A DNA stretch of 64,000 nt, from positions 1,302,001-1,366,000 of the forward strand of contig JAULSR010000006.1 of NCBI GenBank assembly GCA_030512295.1. The letters are read 5' to 3'. Every line of letters begins with the position of its first letter. Position 1 is the stretch's first letter. Below, in pieces: positions 11,848 through 23,394 of the stretch. The notes under the pieces are model-generated. The model was not told the DNA's origin and made no database searches. It saw only the letters and a list, made by a program, of their open reading frames with translations. Position numbers and translations under genes: made by a program. The stretch is from Bombardia bombarda. Taxonomy: Eukaryota > Ascomycota > Sordariomycetes > Sordariales > Lasiosphaeriaceae.

Positions 11848-14137
11848 TCACCACATAATCTTCGTCGACCTCGTCTTCAGATCCGGCGTGCCCGTCGGCA
11901 AGCCACGCGTGCCAAGCTGGATCAGCGCATACCGCTTGTGCAAATCAAACTCGACAGCCCTGACCATGACGCGTCTATCCTCTGGTATCGTCTTTTGCAG
12001 CTGTTGCTGCGGCCTGGCGTTAAACATGTTCCCGGCAGAACCTTGGCTCTCGCGCCGGGCATCCCACCTCGCATTCCCACCTGGGCCAAGCGCGTTATCC
12101 CCAAAGTCTATAGAGCCGTTGCTGCCGTTTATCTGCGGCGCCATAAAGTTGCTGCTGCCGCTCGTCGACGGGCGCGACTGGCTGCTCTGGACCGGGCTTG
12201 CCCACGGCGCGAGTATCTCGGGTTTTACTGCTGATGCAGCATCCTCCGAGGCGAAAGCAGCGGGCGCGGCGTCCTCCTGCTCCTCAATCTCAGCAATCCA
12301 CATGCCGATCCGGGCTGTGAGCTCGCTGTCCCACATGCCCTCTCGCCTGGAGCTGCTCCTCAGGAGCTGGATGGCCTGCCGTCTGATCAGGGGGTTGCGG
12401 CACTTTGTGGCCACCACGAACAGGGGCGGGACAATGCCCAGATCGGCGCTGAAGCTCGCCTTGATGTGGCGCGCGGCGTATTCGTGCCCGCCAAAGATGT
12501 CTGGCTCGTGCCGGTGGCGATGCCGGCAAAAGGCTGGGTCGGGACAGCGCTTCGCCGCTGCTCTGCGTTCCTCATCGCCGACGACCTCGAGCGCGAGGTT
12601 GACGATGGCCTTGAACTGGACGATGAAGCTGTCGAACTGCACCTCGCTGTCGCTAAAGGTCATTAGGAAGAGGATCTGCGCCATGATTTGGTTCATCTTG
12701 AGCACTGCAATCCCAGCCTTCTCCTGGCTACTCACACCCGGGGCGGTTCTGGATGCCAGGATGTGTTCGAAGGCGTCAGACCAGGATTCAATGTCCTTTC
12801 TGAAGTGGATGCCATATTGCCGTAGCGATGCGGGTAATACGCCCATCACTCCGCTCTGGGCATGGGCGAACATTGTTTCAGTAAACCTGAATATTCGCTC
12901 ACAGAGTGTGTCCCATGCCAGCCGGGCGTCGATGATGGAGCCAAATCGTTCCGGGATGGGATCTTGATGTAGGGAGACGGGGGAGGCGCCCTCGGAAGAA
13001 GGGGAGCTGGGATCTTGGTTTTGTGATGCGGTTGTGAGACGGACAATCCAAGGGTCGGGGAAGTGGAAAGCCATGTCGTAGGATTTGGCCTGGATCGCAA
13101 GTCGAGTAAACATCTGAACGAGCTCTTCTTCTACGGGTTCTTCAGGCTTGGGGTGAAAGGCTCGCCGCCTTTCAACACGAAGTTGTTCTAATAGCCCGAG
13201 CCCGGTTTGGATCTGACGAATGGCTTGCTTGTGGTCACCGATGAACGAGTCAAAACAGGCGAGCAACACACTTGCCATTAACCTGGTCCTGTGCGATCTT
13301 GTGTCTGACGTGCTTACCGAGACCAGCGAGGTGAGGGCATTCGAGTATTGCTTGACTGCCATCTCCCAGTGTCTCCAAGCCGTGTCGGACAAGTCTCGAT
13401 CATCGGACGGCGAACCTGGTGGCGACTCGGTCGTCTTCTCGAGTGTCTTGTACAGGGCGCCTAGGGCGACGACAGCATGGCGAATCGAGGACTCGGAGTG
13501 GCACTCTTGCAGCACGGATCGCGTCCAAAAGGCCGAGTCGAAGAAGCCAGAGAGCTCGTTTGCGGTGTGCTCTCGGAATAACTGGAAGTACAAGCTCTCT
13601 TGATCATTGAATGGAAGATTCGCCGGCGGTCTGCGCAACATGATCATGGCATGCGAAGTATTAGGCGTCTGAGGGGGGTGTTGCGCCTCTGGTACTGCTT
13701 TGCTGCGTTGCTGCGCCTGGGGGGAGGCGGATGGGTTGGCGGCCGGGAGGGGGTGTGCTCCCAGCCAAGAGGGGTTTTGGCGCGATTCTGATCTCCTCAA
13801 AGGGCCTTGCGCTTCGGCTCGGTGGTGGATAGCCTGTGCATACCTTCTTGGAGCGAGTGCAGTTGGAGCACGCTGGCCGTTTCTCGTCGCATTTGATTCT
13901 CCGCTGTCTGTACGGCCACAGATTAACGCAAAGCCCAGATACAGCTGAAAATGCATGGCTCAAGGGAGCCAGCCACCTGGAGGGTGATGCTTACTTGCAG
14001 TTGTTGCATCCCGTCTTGACTTTTGGCTTGCTTGTTCTCGCGCGCTTTGGCTTCTGTGACGGGTCGGTGGAGTCGCCGGGGGAGACCGAGGCGGCGGGAA
14101 GATAGTCTCCCCCTGAGAGGTTATGTTCGGAAGACAT
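11848..14137 (-). CDS. Zn2Cys6 fungal transcription factor, reading frame broken once
   Basis: Exon 1 (13995-14137) starts at MSSEHNLSGG and ends inside the zinc cluster; an 87-bp intron (13908-13994) follows. Splicing gives CNNCKQRRIKC then CDEKRPACSNC and KKVC, the full C-x2-C-x6-C...C-x2-C zinc cluster. The frame holds through RPFEEIRIAPKPLLAG but then reaches a stop near 13661, while the conserved remainder (LPFNDQESLYFQLFREHT through REGMWDSELTARIGMW to the stop at 11848) lies one base off. The best junction is a C5 tract on the minus strand (about 13749-13753): one base fewer there restores about 733 codons. I found no GT-AG intron of suitable length that would do so. The large C-terminal part resembles fungal-specific regulatory domains (Fungal_trans_2/DUF3468 type, by recall). 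Target genes are unknown. Confidence 0.85.
13749..13753 (-). other. Apparent single-base frame break in the Zn2Cys6 gene
   Basis: Upstream of this C5 run (minus strand) the zinc-cluster frame is open and natural; downstream of it the natural protein sequence is in the next frame. The total exon length is one base more than a multiple of three, which fits one extra base here. The exact base cannot be fixed, because the break could lie anywhere between about 13690 and 13790. Confidence 0.6.
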
Positions 14138-17100
14138 GATGCCGGTTCCTCTGCTTATCGGCTCGATTTGTTGATTTCTTGAGGGTATGCGCGTCGACTA
14201 ATACCATCGCAGTCGTCGCCGCAACTGACAGAGCTGAGTTATAACACCCAATTGGGCCGTCGCTGTCACTGTGGAGAGCGCCGAGTTTGTGGAGCGCCAG
14301 AACGTGAACAATTCACGGGGGCGCGATCAGGCACAGCGTGGTTTGCACCGGCTTTAGATGGGATGGGAAGAAAGATCGGATGGTAGGTGGAGGTTATGGT
14401 TTGCAGCTGGGATCAAGCGCGGTTGGAATCGCCTCCTTTTGGCGGCGAAAACCCCAGTTGTTGGTGCAGTAAATCGTCCAGTGCCTCAAGAGTAAACAAG
14501 ACTAAAAGGCTACCTATCAGTATACTACGTCTCTGGACGCGCAGGTGTTCGTCGAGAGCGTCGAGTGGGAGGATGTGGAGGACGAGAATTTGGGCAAGGA
14601 TACGACAATTCAAGCTCGAGCGAGGTTCCTCGGGCTTATATTATTAAAGCCAATCCTAGTCCAGCGAGCGAACCTAGGGAGGGAGGGGGGAGGCCACAGG
14701 CTGCAAGCTTGGCCATCTGCAGGCTCGTTCGGGGCTCAGTTGCTAGTAGACGGCGGGTCAGAGTCACGTCCGGCCGCCAGTAAAGAGGTCCACCATGTCC
14801 CACACATGCGGGTTGTGACAAGGTGCAGTTGTTATTCTTTACTAACCCCCTATAGATGTACATACATATTATACGTGTGTATGTATGTAGGTATGTATGT
14901 ATGTGCGGATGCAAATGCCCTGCTTCGCAAGACCCTTACGTCTACGGGGTACTGGTATTCGTAGACACGGGGCGTTTAATTCAGAGACCGGAGGCTGGGG
15001 ACGTCCGTGGGCTGCGAAAAAGCTGATTTGGATCGGCGTTGTGCTGGTCAAGAAGCCATACGTGCGTAAAGTACTGGCGGTATCCGTAGTCAGTGCCAGT
15101 GATTATTCGACTCCTAAGCAACTGAGCGCTGCTCGCGCTGCCCTCCTCCACCCCGCATACGCTTCATCTCGATCTTGGCTTGGTCGGTCAACTTGCCTCT
15201 GCCGTTTGCCCCGCCAGCAAATGTCGTTTGTCGATTGACAGGAAGAGGGGGGGTGCCACACGGCTGCAAGGTTGCCTCCTGAGGGTCTCACCAGGCTGTG
15301 CTTCGGCTGGCTGACACGGCGCCTCGGTTTGGCTAGCCCACCATCATATGTATGCCGAGACAGCGACTGTTAATTTTGAGGTAAACCAGTTGAGCGACGT
15401 CTGCTTGATGTGTCCCGAACTATCATGCCCTATGGAGGCACACCGAAATGACGAGGGTACTTCTGAGGGTATGTTCGAAGAAACTCGGCATCACCAAACA
15501 GCCCGACCACACCTCAACCATTTGATAATTAATCAATGACTTAGCTTAGCTGGCAATTTAGACATACGGGCATTGGTGACGTGTTAGTATGTGTAATTAC
15601 AGATAGCGCAGTCCGCGTCAGTAGACACCATGTTGTTTATTACCTGTGCTCTTCTGAGATAGGCAGGACGTAAATAGTGAGCATCATTGTGGTAGGTAGG
15701 GTAGGACAGAATGTGAGCAACCCTTCGTAAAGCAACTTAGGGGGGTGATACAAAGATCTCCAGCATCCTTTACCGTCATTGTAGACGGGACTTGTTACTC
15801 CACCCATATCGTCCTATTTTCCATCGTGCCATCAAGGTAACTGGTTTCTGTGAGAGTAGCAGAGTGGCTAATTTCGTGCTCATTTCTTGCGCTGTTTGAA
15901 ACATCGATGCGGAATTGAACGGTATGTTTCCTTGTGCGCTAGTAGGTATGTAGGCGCCGAGTAGGAGGACCGCGGGGTCAACTCGGGTTTTCAGATCACA
16001 AGCAGCCCTGCAAAGAAAAAGAATGAGACCTGCCTACTGGTCTGTAAGGTAGCTCTCGACAATGCAATGCCTACCCTCCATTCCAGCCCTATGGCCACCA
16101 TGGATGATGATCCGGCCAGCCAGGTCGTGCCTATTGGTCCTATGTAGGTAAGATGCAGAAATCTGGGTCGGATGGCCCCATGATGAGCAAACCGGCATGG
16201 CGTGAAAAAAAACTCTCAATGGCCGATATCAAGGCCCTCGACGTTCATGACCATCTTGCCCACAACGGTCCCATTGCCATCTGCCAGCAGATCAGCCCTA
16301 AATTCAGGCCAGCGGCCTGAGGTCTGCTTCCAGCCCAGAATGTGCAAAAGAAGTCCGATGCAGGTCGACCCGTGCAGACCACACCCTTCAGCCATGGCTT
16401 GCTTTTGGGACGTCTTGGGTCGTCCTGGGTCGACGCCTGTCTTCCAATCAATGCAATGCCCACGACTTGCCCCTGATCCGGGGGAAACTCAACGCCGCTG
16501 TCTGTGACTGTCTGTAAATTGCACCATGCCGTTTCAGTGCGATTCTGCGGGGCGTCTTTGGGCCGACGGCTTCGATCGAGACTTGATGCCCAAAATGGAT
16601 TAGCGATGCCGTGCTCGGTTGAACAGGGGGGTTCTCTCGGTTGGATTCTGGGCGGTGCGGTGGCATCTCGCTTCTTTTTCTGTTGAGCCTTGGTTGACTG
16701 ACGACGACTACAGGACAACAAGAGTGCGGATCCCCTCAATTGATCGTGTTCGAGAAGCCGTAAATCCGATTGCGCATCCTAGTTGGAGAGAAAGCCGATT
16801 TTCCTAGGGCGCAATGGGTGTGCATCATCGATCATCTATCCATCCACCATCAATCATTGGCTCGTGGCCTCGATTTCACGACCGGCTGCCTCGATCTTTC
16901 TAGAAGCTGCTGCGCCACGCGATGGGTTTGGTCACAACGCGAGCCCAAGCTTTGCTGCAAGAAGCTGATTGGAGAAAAGGTGAGCTCCTTCGGCATGGTG
17001 CGTGCTGCGCTCTTACATTTGCCGGCGCCGCCGCTGTAGGTCGACATCACGGAGCCGGCCCATGGGGGCTGCGCCGGCTTGATATGCAGCTTGATGTTCG

Positions 17101-18464
17101 GCCGCCAGGGGTGGGTCTTCTGTGGCGCTCGGAGCTTGCTTCTCTAATGACCTGGTCCCCTCCCCCCACACCAGCCCCCTCTGGGTCGACAAACGTTGGA
17201 CGGAATGCGACAATAAGGACAGAACGGTATTTCGTGCTGATAGTAGTTTCCTTGTTCCCCTATAGGGCGGCACACTGCCAGGACGGCTTCAATCAAACAG
17301 CAACGCCGCTCGCCAGCGTCGATAGCATCGCCTCAAGGTCTCATTGAGTTGTCTCCCATACAGAGTAGGTATCTGGGCCGAGACATAGCAGCCAGCTTGG
17401 CCCAATTGGGCCACCGAGGGCCTCCCAGACCCAGGTCCTTTAGATGCAAGTCAGCGCAGGAGCTTAATGATTGCAGTCAAGTTCGTTGTGTTTTGTCCAC
17501 TTAGCCGAGAATGGCGGCATGCATGGCTTGGGCAAAACCCACAAGGCTCACAGGGTCGACTCGCACGGGGTAGGACGGTAGCATCAGCACTGCTACGGAT
17601 AGTCACATTAAGTTCCCGCTCTAGCATTTTTGAGTCCTTGTGTAACGTCGAATGGGTTTACGTTGTCGTCGTCGTTGCCCGCTTTGTTAGGGCAGGCTGC
17701 CATCAAAACATCAAGTTGAAAAATTATGTAGTTTCGCATTCTGCCAAGAGGATGGGTGCAAGATTTAACTGTGCGCTGCTGCGTTTGAAATTTTGCCTCG
17801 GTTATCGTCGTGACGGTAGGTACGTCCATTCGCTCCTTCCCTAATACGACAGGTACTCGAGAATAACTTTACTTAGGAAAGCACAACGCACTCACTACCA
17901 CGTAAACTCGGTGTGAAACTTTTGGGGCGTCGCTTCCCATTTTGAAGCATAGTGGTAGTAGCTCAGTGAAACAAGAAATTAAAGCGCTCAACTGAGCAGT
18001 GGCCTCGCCAAAAAAAAAATCTGCAGAAATGACATGGCCTGGGAATTTCTCGCATTTTAGGTTTACTCTCTGGCATGTGCTCGAACGCAGATACGAAACG
18101 TTTGATTCAATTTCATTGAAACTCTCAAGGGCAACATCTCCCGGCCCACCCCTCCGATCAGCCTTACATTCTGCCTACAATGAGACGGTCCACCACCTCC
18201 ACTATGGCCCGCCGAGCCGCTGTAACAGGGTATTTTATAAGGCCGTTTCGTTACGGCTAGCAGTTTAGCGTTCTGGGCAGCTCAACTCCATGGTAGATTG
18301 TCGTGGGGACAACCTTTTTAAGGTAACCTTTCAACGGTTGCACTTGCAACGGGCGCATTTTCATCAACCGTCGTCTGGTCCGTCGTGTTCCTTCCCGTCG
18401 CCTTCGGTTGTGCTTGCTTTGCACAATAATTATTCCAACCACAGAGATAGATCGACTTCCCAAG
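14138..18464. other. Intergenic region, no gene seen
   Basis: This 4.3-kb region lies between the divergent Zn2Cys6 gene and RIT1 and so contains both promoters. A degenerate GTATGTATGTAGGTATGT tract lies at 14876-14902. Several open frames of 60-165 codons are present, but they overlap on both strands, show no domain and end at random. No RNA gene was recognised. Confidence 0.5.
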
Positions 18465-18833
18465 ATGCCTGCCACGACGCTAGCAGACATCATCTTTCCT
18501 GAACAAGCCAACCACAACTTTTCAAAGATCCTTGGCGATCTCAAGCGCTCCAACCTGTCCATCACAAACCGCCTCAGGTCGGTGCGTCACGATGCTGCCT
18601 TTGTCGAGCAGGTTGCCGATGCCTTGAGGCTCCCGTTAGTAGCCAACGAGCGCTGTGGCAGCTGGTACATCGAGCCAGGCCGCAAGGCAGCTTCCGCCTA
18701 CTTCAAGAGCACCGATGGTCACACAGGCCAGTGGAAGTTTAGTACAAGACGTTTGAATCTGCAGTTACTGGAGCTGATTGGACGGCGAGATGGGTATGTA
18801 TGAACGCTTTTCAGCTGTGATGGCACACGTGCA

Positions 18834-18873
<40 letters not shown>

Positions 18874-20088
18874 GGACTGCAAGGTGACTCATGTATATCT
18901 GCCCTGTAGGTGCATCATCGTTGATTCAACTCGGCGAGGGAAGCGTAAGTGTCTCTCTCATCCATCTCATATTCTCCACCCAACTGACAACACCACCCAG
19001 GAATGCCCGACTCCCTAAGCAAAACCATTCCCACATGGTGCTCAGTCCTCAACTGCGCCCTCTTCCCAGATGACCCAGCCTGCCACGCCCTCTTCGTGCC
19101 CCCTAATGCTGTCTTTGACTCAGAAAAGAGTCAGATGGAAGCCAGACTGCCCGAGTTTCTAGCATCATTCCTAGCGCTCGACATTGATATCGTCGCTCTA
19201 CGCAAGCATCTAAGAAAACCACTGAGGCCCCTCTGGATCACCCAAGACGACTACGACCCTGCCACATCAGGCCCGCTTGACGCGGCAGTCACAGGGTCAT
19301 TCCACCCTGTCGTGTGCTGCACCAGCTCTAGACGAGTGGCCGGCACCGAACTGAGTGAGGCGGGCTACATCCAGGGCGCGGGCGACGACACCGAGAACTG
19401 GGCGCTCGGTCTGACGGCCCCTATTTTCTGGGAACATGCGGATGAGCTTATGTCAACGCCCGAGGTCGATCTTCCGGATCTGATCAGGTCTCTTGTTGCG
19501 AGTTCAGATGCCAAGGGGGCGAGTGCCTCTGAGGCGAAACAGGTGGCGCCGCATATTTTTGTCGGTGCTCTTTCGGGTGGACAGACGCCCCTTTCTTCCT
19601 CTTCTTCTTTTTTTTCCTCCCCTGGATCGTGCGTCGTGGCCGTCACGTCCCAAAACACAGAGCAGTCCTCCTGGTTGAAGTCCCCGTCCTACTTGGAGGT
19701 TGGTGTCGGCAAGGGCAAGGTGGCCAGCCGGTTATTGCGCCAAGCTCTGCCCCAGATATGCGACTTTGTGTCTCAGTTTCTCGAGAGGCCTGAAGTAAGT
19801 GTTGTTGATGAAGCTGGCTTGCCGGTCAAGAAAAGAGTGGTGATACTGTGCGAGTCTGGTAAGGATCTGTCAGTGGGGGCGGCGCTCGCGCTCTGTTGCT
19901 GGTGTTTTGACGCTTCTGGAAACATTATTCGTTCCGATGACACCGCCAGACAGCAGCAGCAGCAGTCGTTTACCAAGAACGCTATTCGGATCAAGTTGGG
20001 CCATATCATGACGGTGTTTCCCGAAGCCAATCCGAGCAGAGCAACGCTCCAGAGCGTGAACAGTTTTCTGATGGACTGGCGGAAATGA
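18465..20088 (+). CDS. RIT1: Initiator tRNA 2'-O-ribosyl phosphate transferase
   Basis: Three exons, 18465-18793, 18910-18944 and 19001-20088, give 483 residues. The second exon is only 35 nt. Recognisable blocks are CGSWYIEPGR, the junction GCIIVDSTRRGKRMPD, SKTIPTWCSVLN, then LRPLWITQDD, HPVVCCTSSRR and the C-terminal VVILCESGKDLSVGAALAL, which belongs to the Rit1 C-terminal DUSP-like domain. Rit1 adds ribosyl phosphate to A64 of initiator tRNA-Met so that it is used for initiation and not elongation. The length fits the family (about 500 residues). The start is the first ATG in frame, 12 bases after a CAAG context. Intron 1 (116 bp) carries a CA microsatellite. The gene is convergent with the HAD gene 297 bp downstream. 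Confidence 0.92.
18841..18872. repeat. (AC)n microsatellite inside RIT1 intron 1
   Basis: Sixteen AC units lie within the 116-bp first intron of RIT1, between donor GTATGT and acceptor CTGTAG. Confidence 0.95.
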
Positions 20089-20384
20089 AAAGTATTCAAC
20101 AAAGGAACAAGAATAGCAGGCAGTCTGTTGACTCTATTCTTTCTAACCACCCTGTCTAACTTTCGTCTGTCTCATTACCACTTCAATACACTCCGCTCTT
20201 CGCCCCCCGGTAATGGTGGTAGGCGGTGGTATATATGGCCTCCAGCGAAGTGCTTTATACCCATCTCTTTTTGAAAGGCCCGACCGCCTCGCCTGAGAAA
20301 GTCCAATAGATTAAAAAGCTAAATTGCTTTAACAAAGGAAAAAAAAAGGAAGAAGAAACAGAAAAAGGTCTAAATGCTCCCACT

Positions 20385-21110
20385 CTAAATCTTGGCCAGA
20401 ATCCCCTCAAACTCGCTCCAGTCCTGCATGACCACAACAGCCCCCGCCTCCCTCAACACCTTCTCCATCTTGACCTTCTCATCATCCTTATACGGCCCCA
20501 CATACCCAATCACCTTGATCCCCGCGCGCGTGCCACTAAGCGTGCCGCTCTTGCTATCCTCCACCGCAACACACTCCTCGGCCGACTTGCCCAGCGTCTT
20601 CATCGCATGCAGGTAAATCGCCGGGTCCGGCTTGCTCGTCGGCGTCGGCAGGCTCGTGGCCGCGCTGAACACATCCCCGCCAAAGTACTTGGCCTGCCCG
20701 ACCTTGTCGATGCTGGCCTGCACGCGGCGCAGCGCCGAGCTGCTGACTACGGCGAGGTGGTATTCTTTCTGCGCGGCGAGGCGTTCGAGGACGGCGTCGA
20801 CGCCGGGGCAGGACGTGGCCTTGGCCTTGAGCTTGGCGATGACCACGTCCTCCTCGCGGCGGACGTAGTCGTTGAGCTCGTCGGGCGTCATGGAGAAGCT
20901 GTAACGCTGCTGCAGGCTGACCATCATGCCGCGGAAGTTTTGGCCGACGAACTCGGTAATGAGCTTGTCGCCGGTGAAGGGCTCTTGGAGGGGCACATTT
21001 TTGGTTGCGGCGATCTCGTTGATGAGTTCGGCGCAGCCTTCGAAGGCGAGCTCTTCCGAGAGGACGAGGGTGTTGTCGCAGTCGAAGAGAATGGTGTTTA
21101 TTTTGGCCAT
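20385..21110 (-). CDS. HAD-superfamily phosphatase (subclass I)
   Basis: An intronless 241-residue protein. The four HAD motifs are visible: motif I FDCDNTLV near residues 9-16 with nucleophile Asp10 and acid/base Asp12; motif II around AVVSSSALRR; motif III lysine in SKPDPAIYL; motif IV VEDSKSGTLSG. An alpha-helical cap lies between motifs I and II, as in beta-phosphoglucomutase, phosphoglycolate phosphatase and 2-deoxyglucose-6-phosphatase relatives. The substrate cannot be told from sequence; a small phosphorylated sugar or metabolite in the cytosol is likely. Asn instead of Gly after the second Asp (DNT rather than DGT) is a common variant. The stop overlaps a typical 3' region shared with convergent RIT1. 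Confidence 0.88.
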   Translation of the reverse strand: MAKINTILFDCDNTLVLSEELAFEGCAELINEIAATKNVPLQEPFTGDKLITEFVGQNFRGMMVSLQQRYSFSMTPDELNDYVRREEDVVIAKLKAKATSCPGVDAVLERLAAQKEYHLAVVSSSALRRVQASIDKVGQAKYFGGDVFSAATSLPTPTSKPDPAIYLHAMKTLGKSAEECVAVEDSKSGTLSGTRAGIKVIGYVGPYKDDEKVKMEKVLREAGAVVVMQDWSEFEGILAKI

Positions 21111-23394
21111 TGTGGATGATGAGTTGGGGGGTTGTGTATCGTGAATGGGTGATTGGCAAGGAGGGGCGCTGTATTTTGTCAGGACAGCGGGATGAATGGA
21201 TGCGGGGGGTTAGGTTCTTTGTGAACGGATTGATGAGATTGAAGGTTCAAGTTGAAGCTTAAAGAACTAGCTAGACTTTTTTGCGCGAAAGGACGAAAGG
21301 TTATATTAAGGGAAAATAGGAAACCGGTTGCTGAGGTGGTTACTAAGGTGCCTGCAAAGGAAGCGGCAGCCAATTGTAACAACCAATACATTCTCACATG
21401 TGTTTACCCACCTACAGATACCCTGCATGTCAACCAAGCATTTTGAAACCACGTACCTTGGCCGGTCCGCTCTTTTTTTCTCTGTTCTCACGATAGATAG
21501 ATGGCCCCAGCAGCAACAGCACGCCGCGGCCCGTGAAACCCAACAAGTGATGGCGGGTTGGGATTGGATTGGAAGCTCTGAGAGGTTGGAGCAGCAAGTT
21601 GACCCCTCCAAGCGGCCCGACACGACTGTCGATCATGTCGTCATAAGTGTGTGTGGTCGTGGGGCAGGCACCTCTTGTTGGATCCCGGGAGCTGCCCCGT
21701 GGCCCGGTTTTTGTCCCTGGAAATACCCTGAAACATGCAAACAACTCCCGCCCATTTGCAAAAGCGCGCGCGCCCCCTCCAGATTTAGCCGTTGGGGAAT
21801 TCCCACCAGGATCAAATGTTCAAGTGCCGCAAACTGACGATTGACGAGTGCGACTGCGCGAAAAGATGCGATGGACCCTGACGGTAGGACGTTTCCAAGG
21901 TTCTTTTGTCGTTGCAACCACATGGCGGGGCATGGCGGGGCATACTTTCTTAATGACAGGCTGGCAGCTCGCATCCGGCCCGGTTTGCGGCTTGGGTTGG
22001 TTGATTGGGCGTTTTCCCTCATGAATTTTGTTATGATGCTTGGCTGATGAGTAAAGTAATCCGATGAGCACCTGCTGCTCCAACTGGATGCGCAAAGATG
22101 CGGTGTGCCAAGCGGTCACGGTAGTTGGGCAACATGTCTCGTCGTATATGGCGGTCTCTCCCAAGCTCGAAAGATTGTGGGCAGTTATCTACAACAATCC
22201 TTTGAGCGTAATACATGGCTACCTTGACTTATCCGATCATTCTACGCCCGTTTGCTTGGTCTAACCTACATGTCGGATATGAGGTCCCTGGGATGTATTC
22301 GTATGCATGTTAGTATGTGAGATGACAACATCAACCAGGCAACCAAGGACTGAACTGGGCTTCTTGCAGACGCCTACAGGATCGAAATATTGGCCAACCT
22401 CAAACACGTCTCTCTAAGATAAAAAGCGATAGATACCCAGATATGATACCTGGAATTAATATTGTACTAATGGGTAAGCTGACATGTAGGTGATAAAGTT
22501 GTTGTTTGCATGTCGGTCTCACCATTTTGACTGGTTAGACCCTGGGCCAACCGGGTCACCGTGAGACAGACAACTTTGCCAACAGAGGGCCACGAAGTCG
22601 GTCAGACCAAATTAAACCATACATAATATCTCTGACATAAAATTCTGGAAATGTATCTTCCAAATTGTTATCCCCAAAGAAAGACGAACCATCACGAATT
22701 CAGTATAAACTAACACCAGTAGCATCGCGTAACCTACCTGACCAGATTGTTGAGAAATTTCGAAAAGTAAAATCAATCCCCTATTTACTACGTGGTCCTC
22801 TTGTACATTTTTCAGATAACATTGATTACCATTTCCAACGCCATAGTCTTGACCTTATGGTAACGATAATCTCGCTCTTTTCTTTTCTCTTCGTTGTATG
22901 TCTGGATCAAGCAGACGTTCCAAATACTAGAAGTTGATTACAACAGCGATAAAACTCTGGCATGCGGCAGACAGATAGATGTGACTCGGAAGTTTATGAA
23001 AGCTGTGGACTTTACACATGATATGTCGGCTTTGCAGTTTTTTGATGTGCAGCGGATGGTAAACCTGGCAGGCACAAAACAGTCAAGATATATTAATACC
23101 TCTAATCTAAGGAGGACATGAATAATGTAGGCAAATACTTGTACACACCGACCAGTGCATACACAATTCACCATTCCATGTTAGGAATATTGTTTACCCT
23201 CCCCTCCCCAACCCCTTTCTCTCTCTTTTGCATGATCACGAAATACCCATCCCCAACCAAGAACGAACAATGAGCGAGATAACCCAAACATTCATTAATT
23301 TCAACCTACACAAACACCACCTATGCCCAATGTATCCAGCTTATCTTAAATCGCAATGCTAATCAAGATATCTCTCTCTCCTCCTCACCCCCAC
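21111..23394. other. Intergenic region, partly AT-rich, no gene seen
   Basis: This 2.3-kb region follows the HAD gene start and precedes the 3' end of TUL1. The part from about 22390 to 23160 is visibly more AT-rich than the flanking DNA and is rich in TA steps. It has no recognisable transposon open frame or terminal repeats. A direct duplication GGCGGGGCATGGCGGGGCAT lies at about 21924-21943. Confidence 0.45.

Noticed and set aside
11848..14137. Reading the frame break in the Zn2Cys6 gene as an intron
   Set aside because: The only GT in the interval (in AGTACC) gives candidate introns of 27, 65 or 97 bases that either fail the phase or remove the conserved LPFNDQ block.
15855..15930. Sequence GTAGCAGAGTGGCTAA resembling the D-arm of a tRNA
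   Set aside because: No acceptor-stem pairing and no T-loop GTTCRA box at the right distance.
16245..16739. 164-codon open frame on the minus strand in the RIT1 upstream region
   Set aside because: No domain, overlapping open frames on both strands, and a sequence typical of chance translation in GC-balanced DNA.
20607..21119. 170-codon plus-strand open frame over the HAD gene
   Set aside because: Shadow of the HAD phosphatase coding strand, which has all four catalytic motifs.
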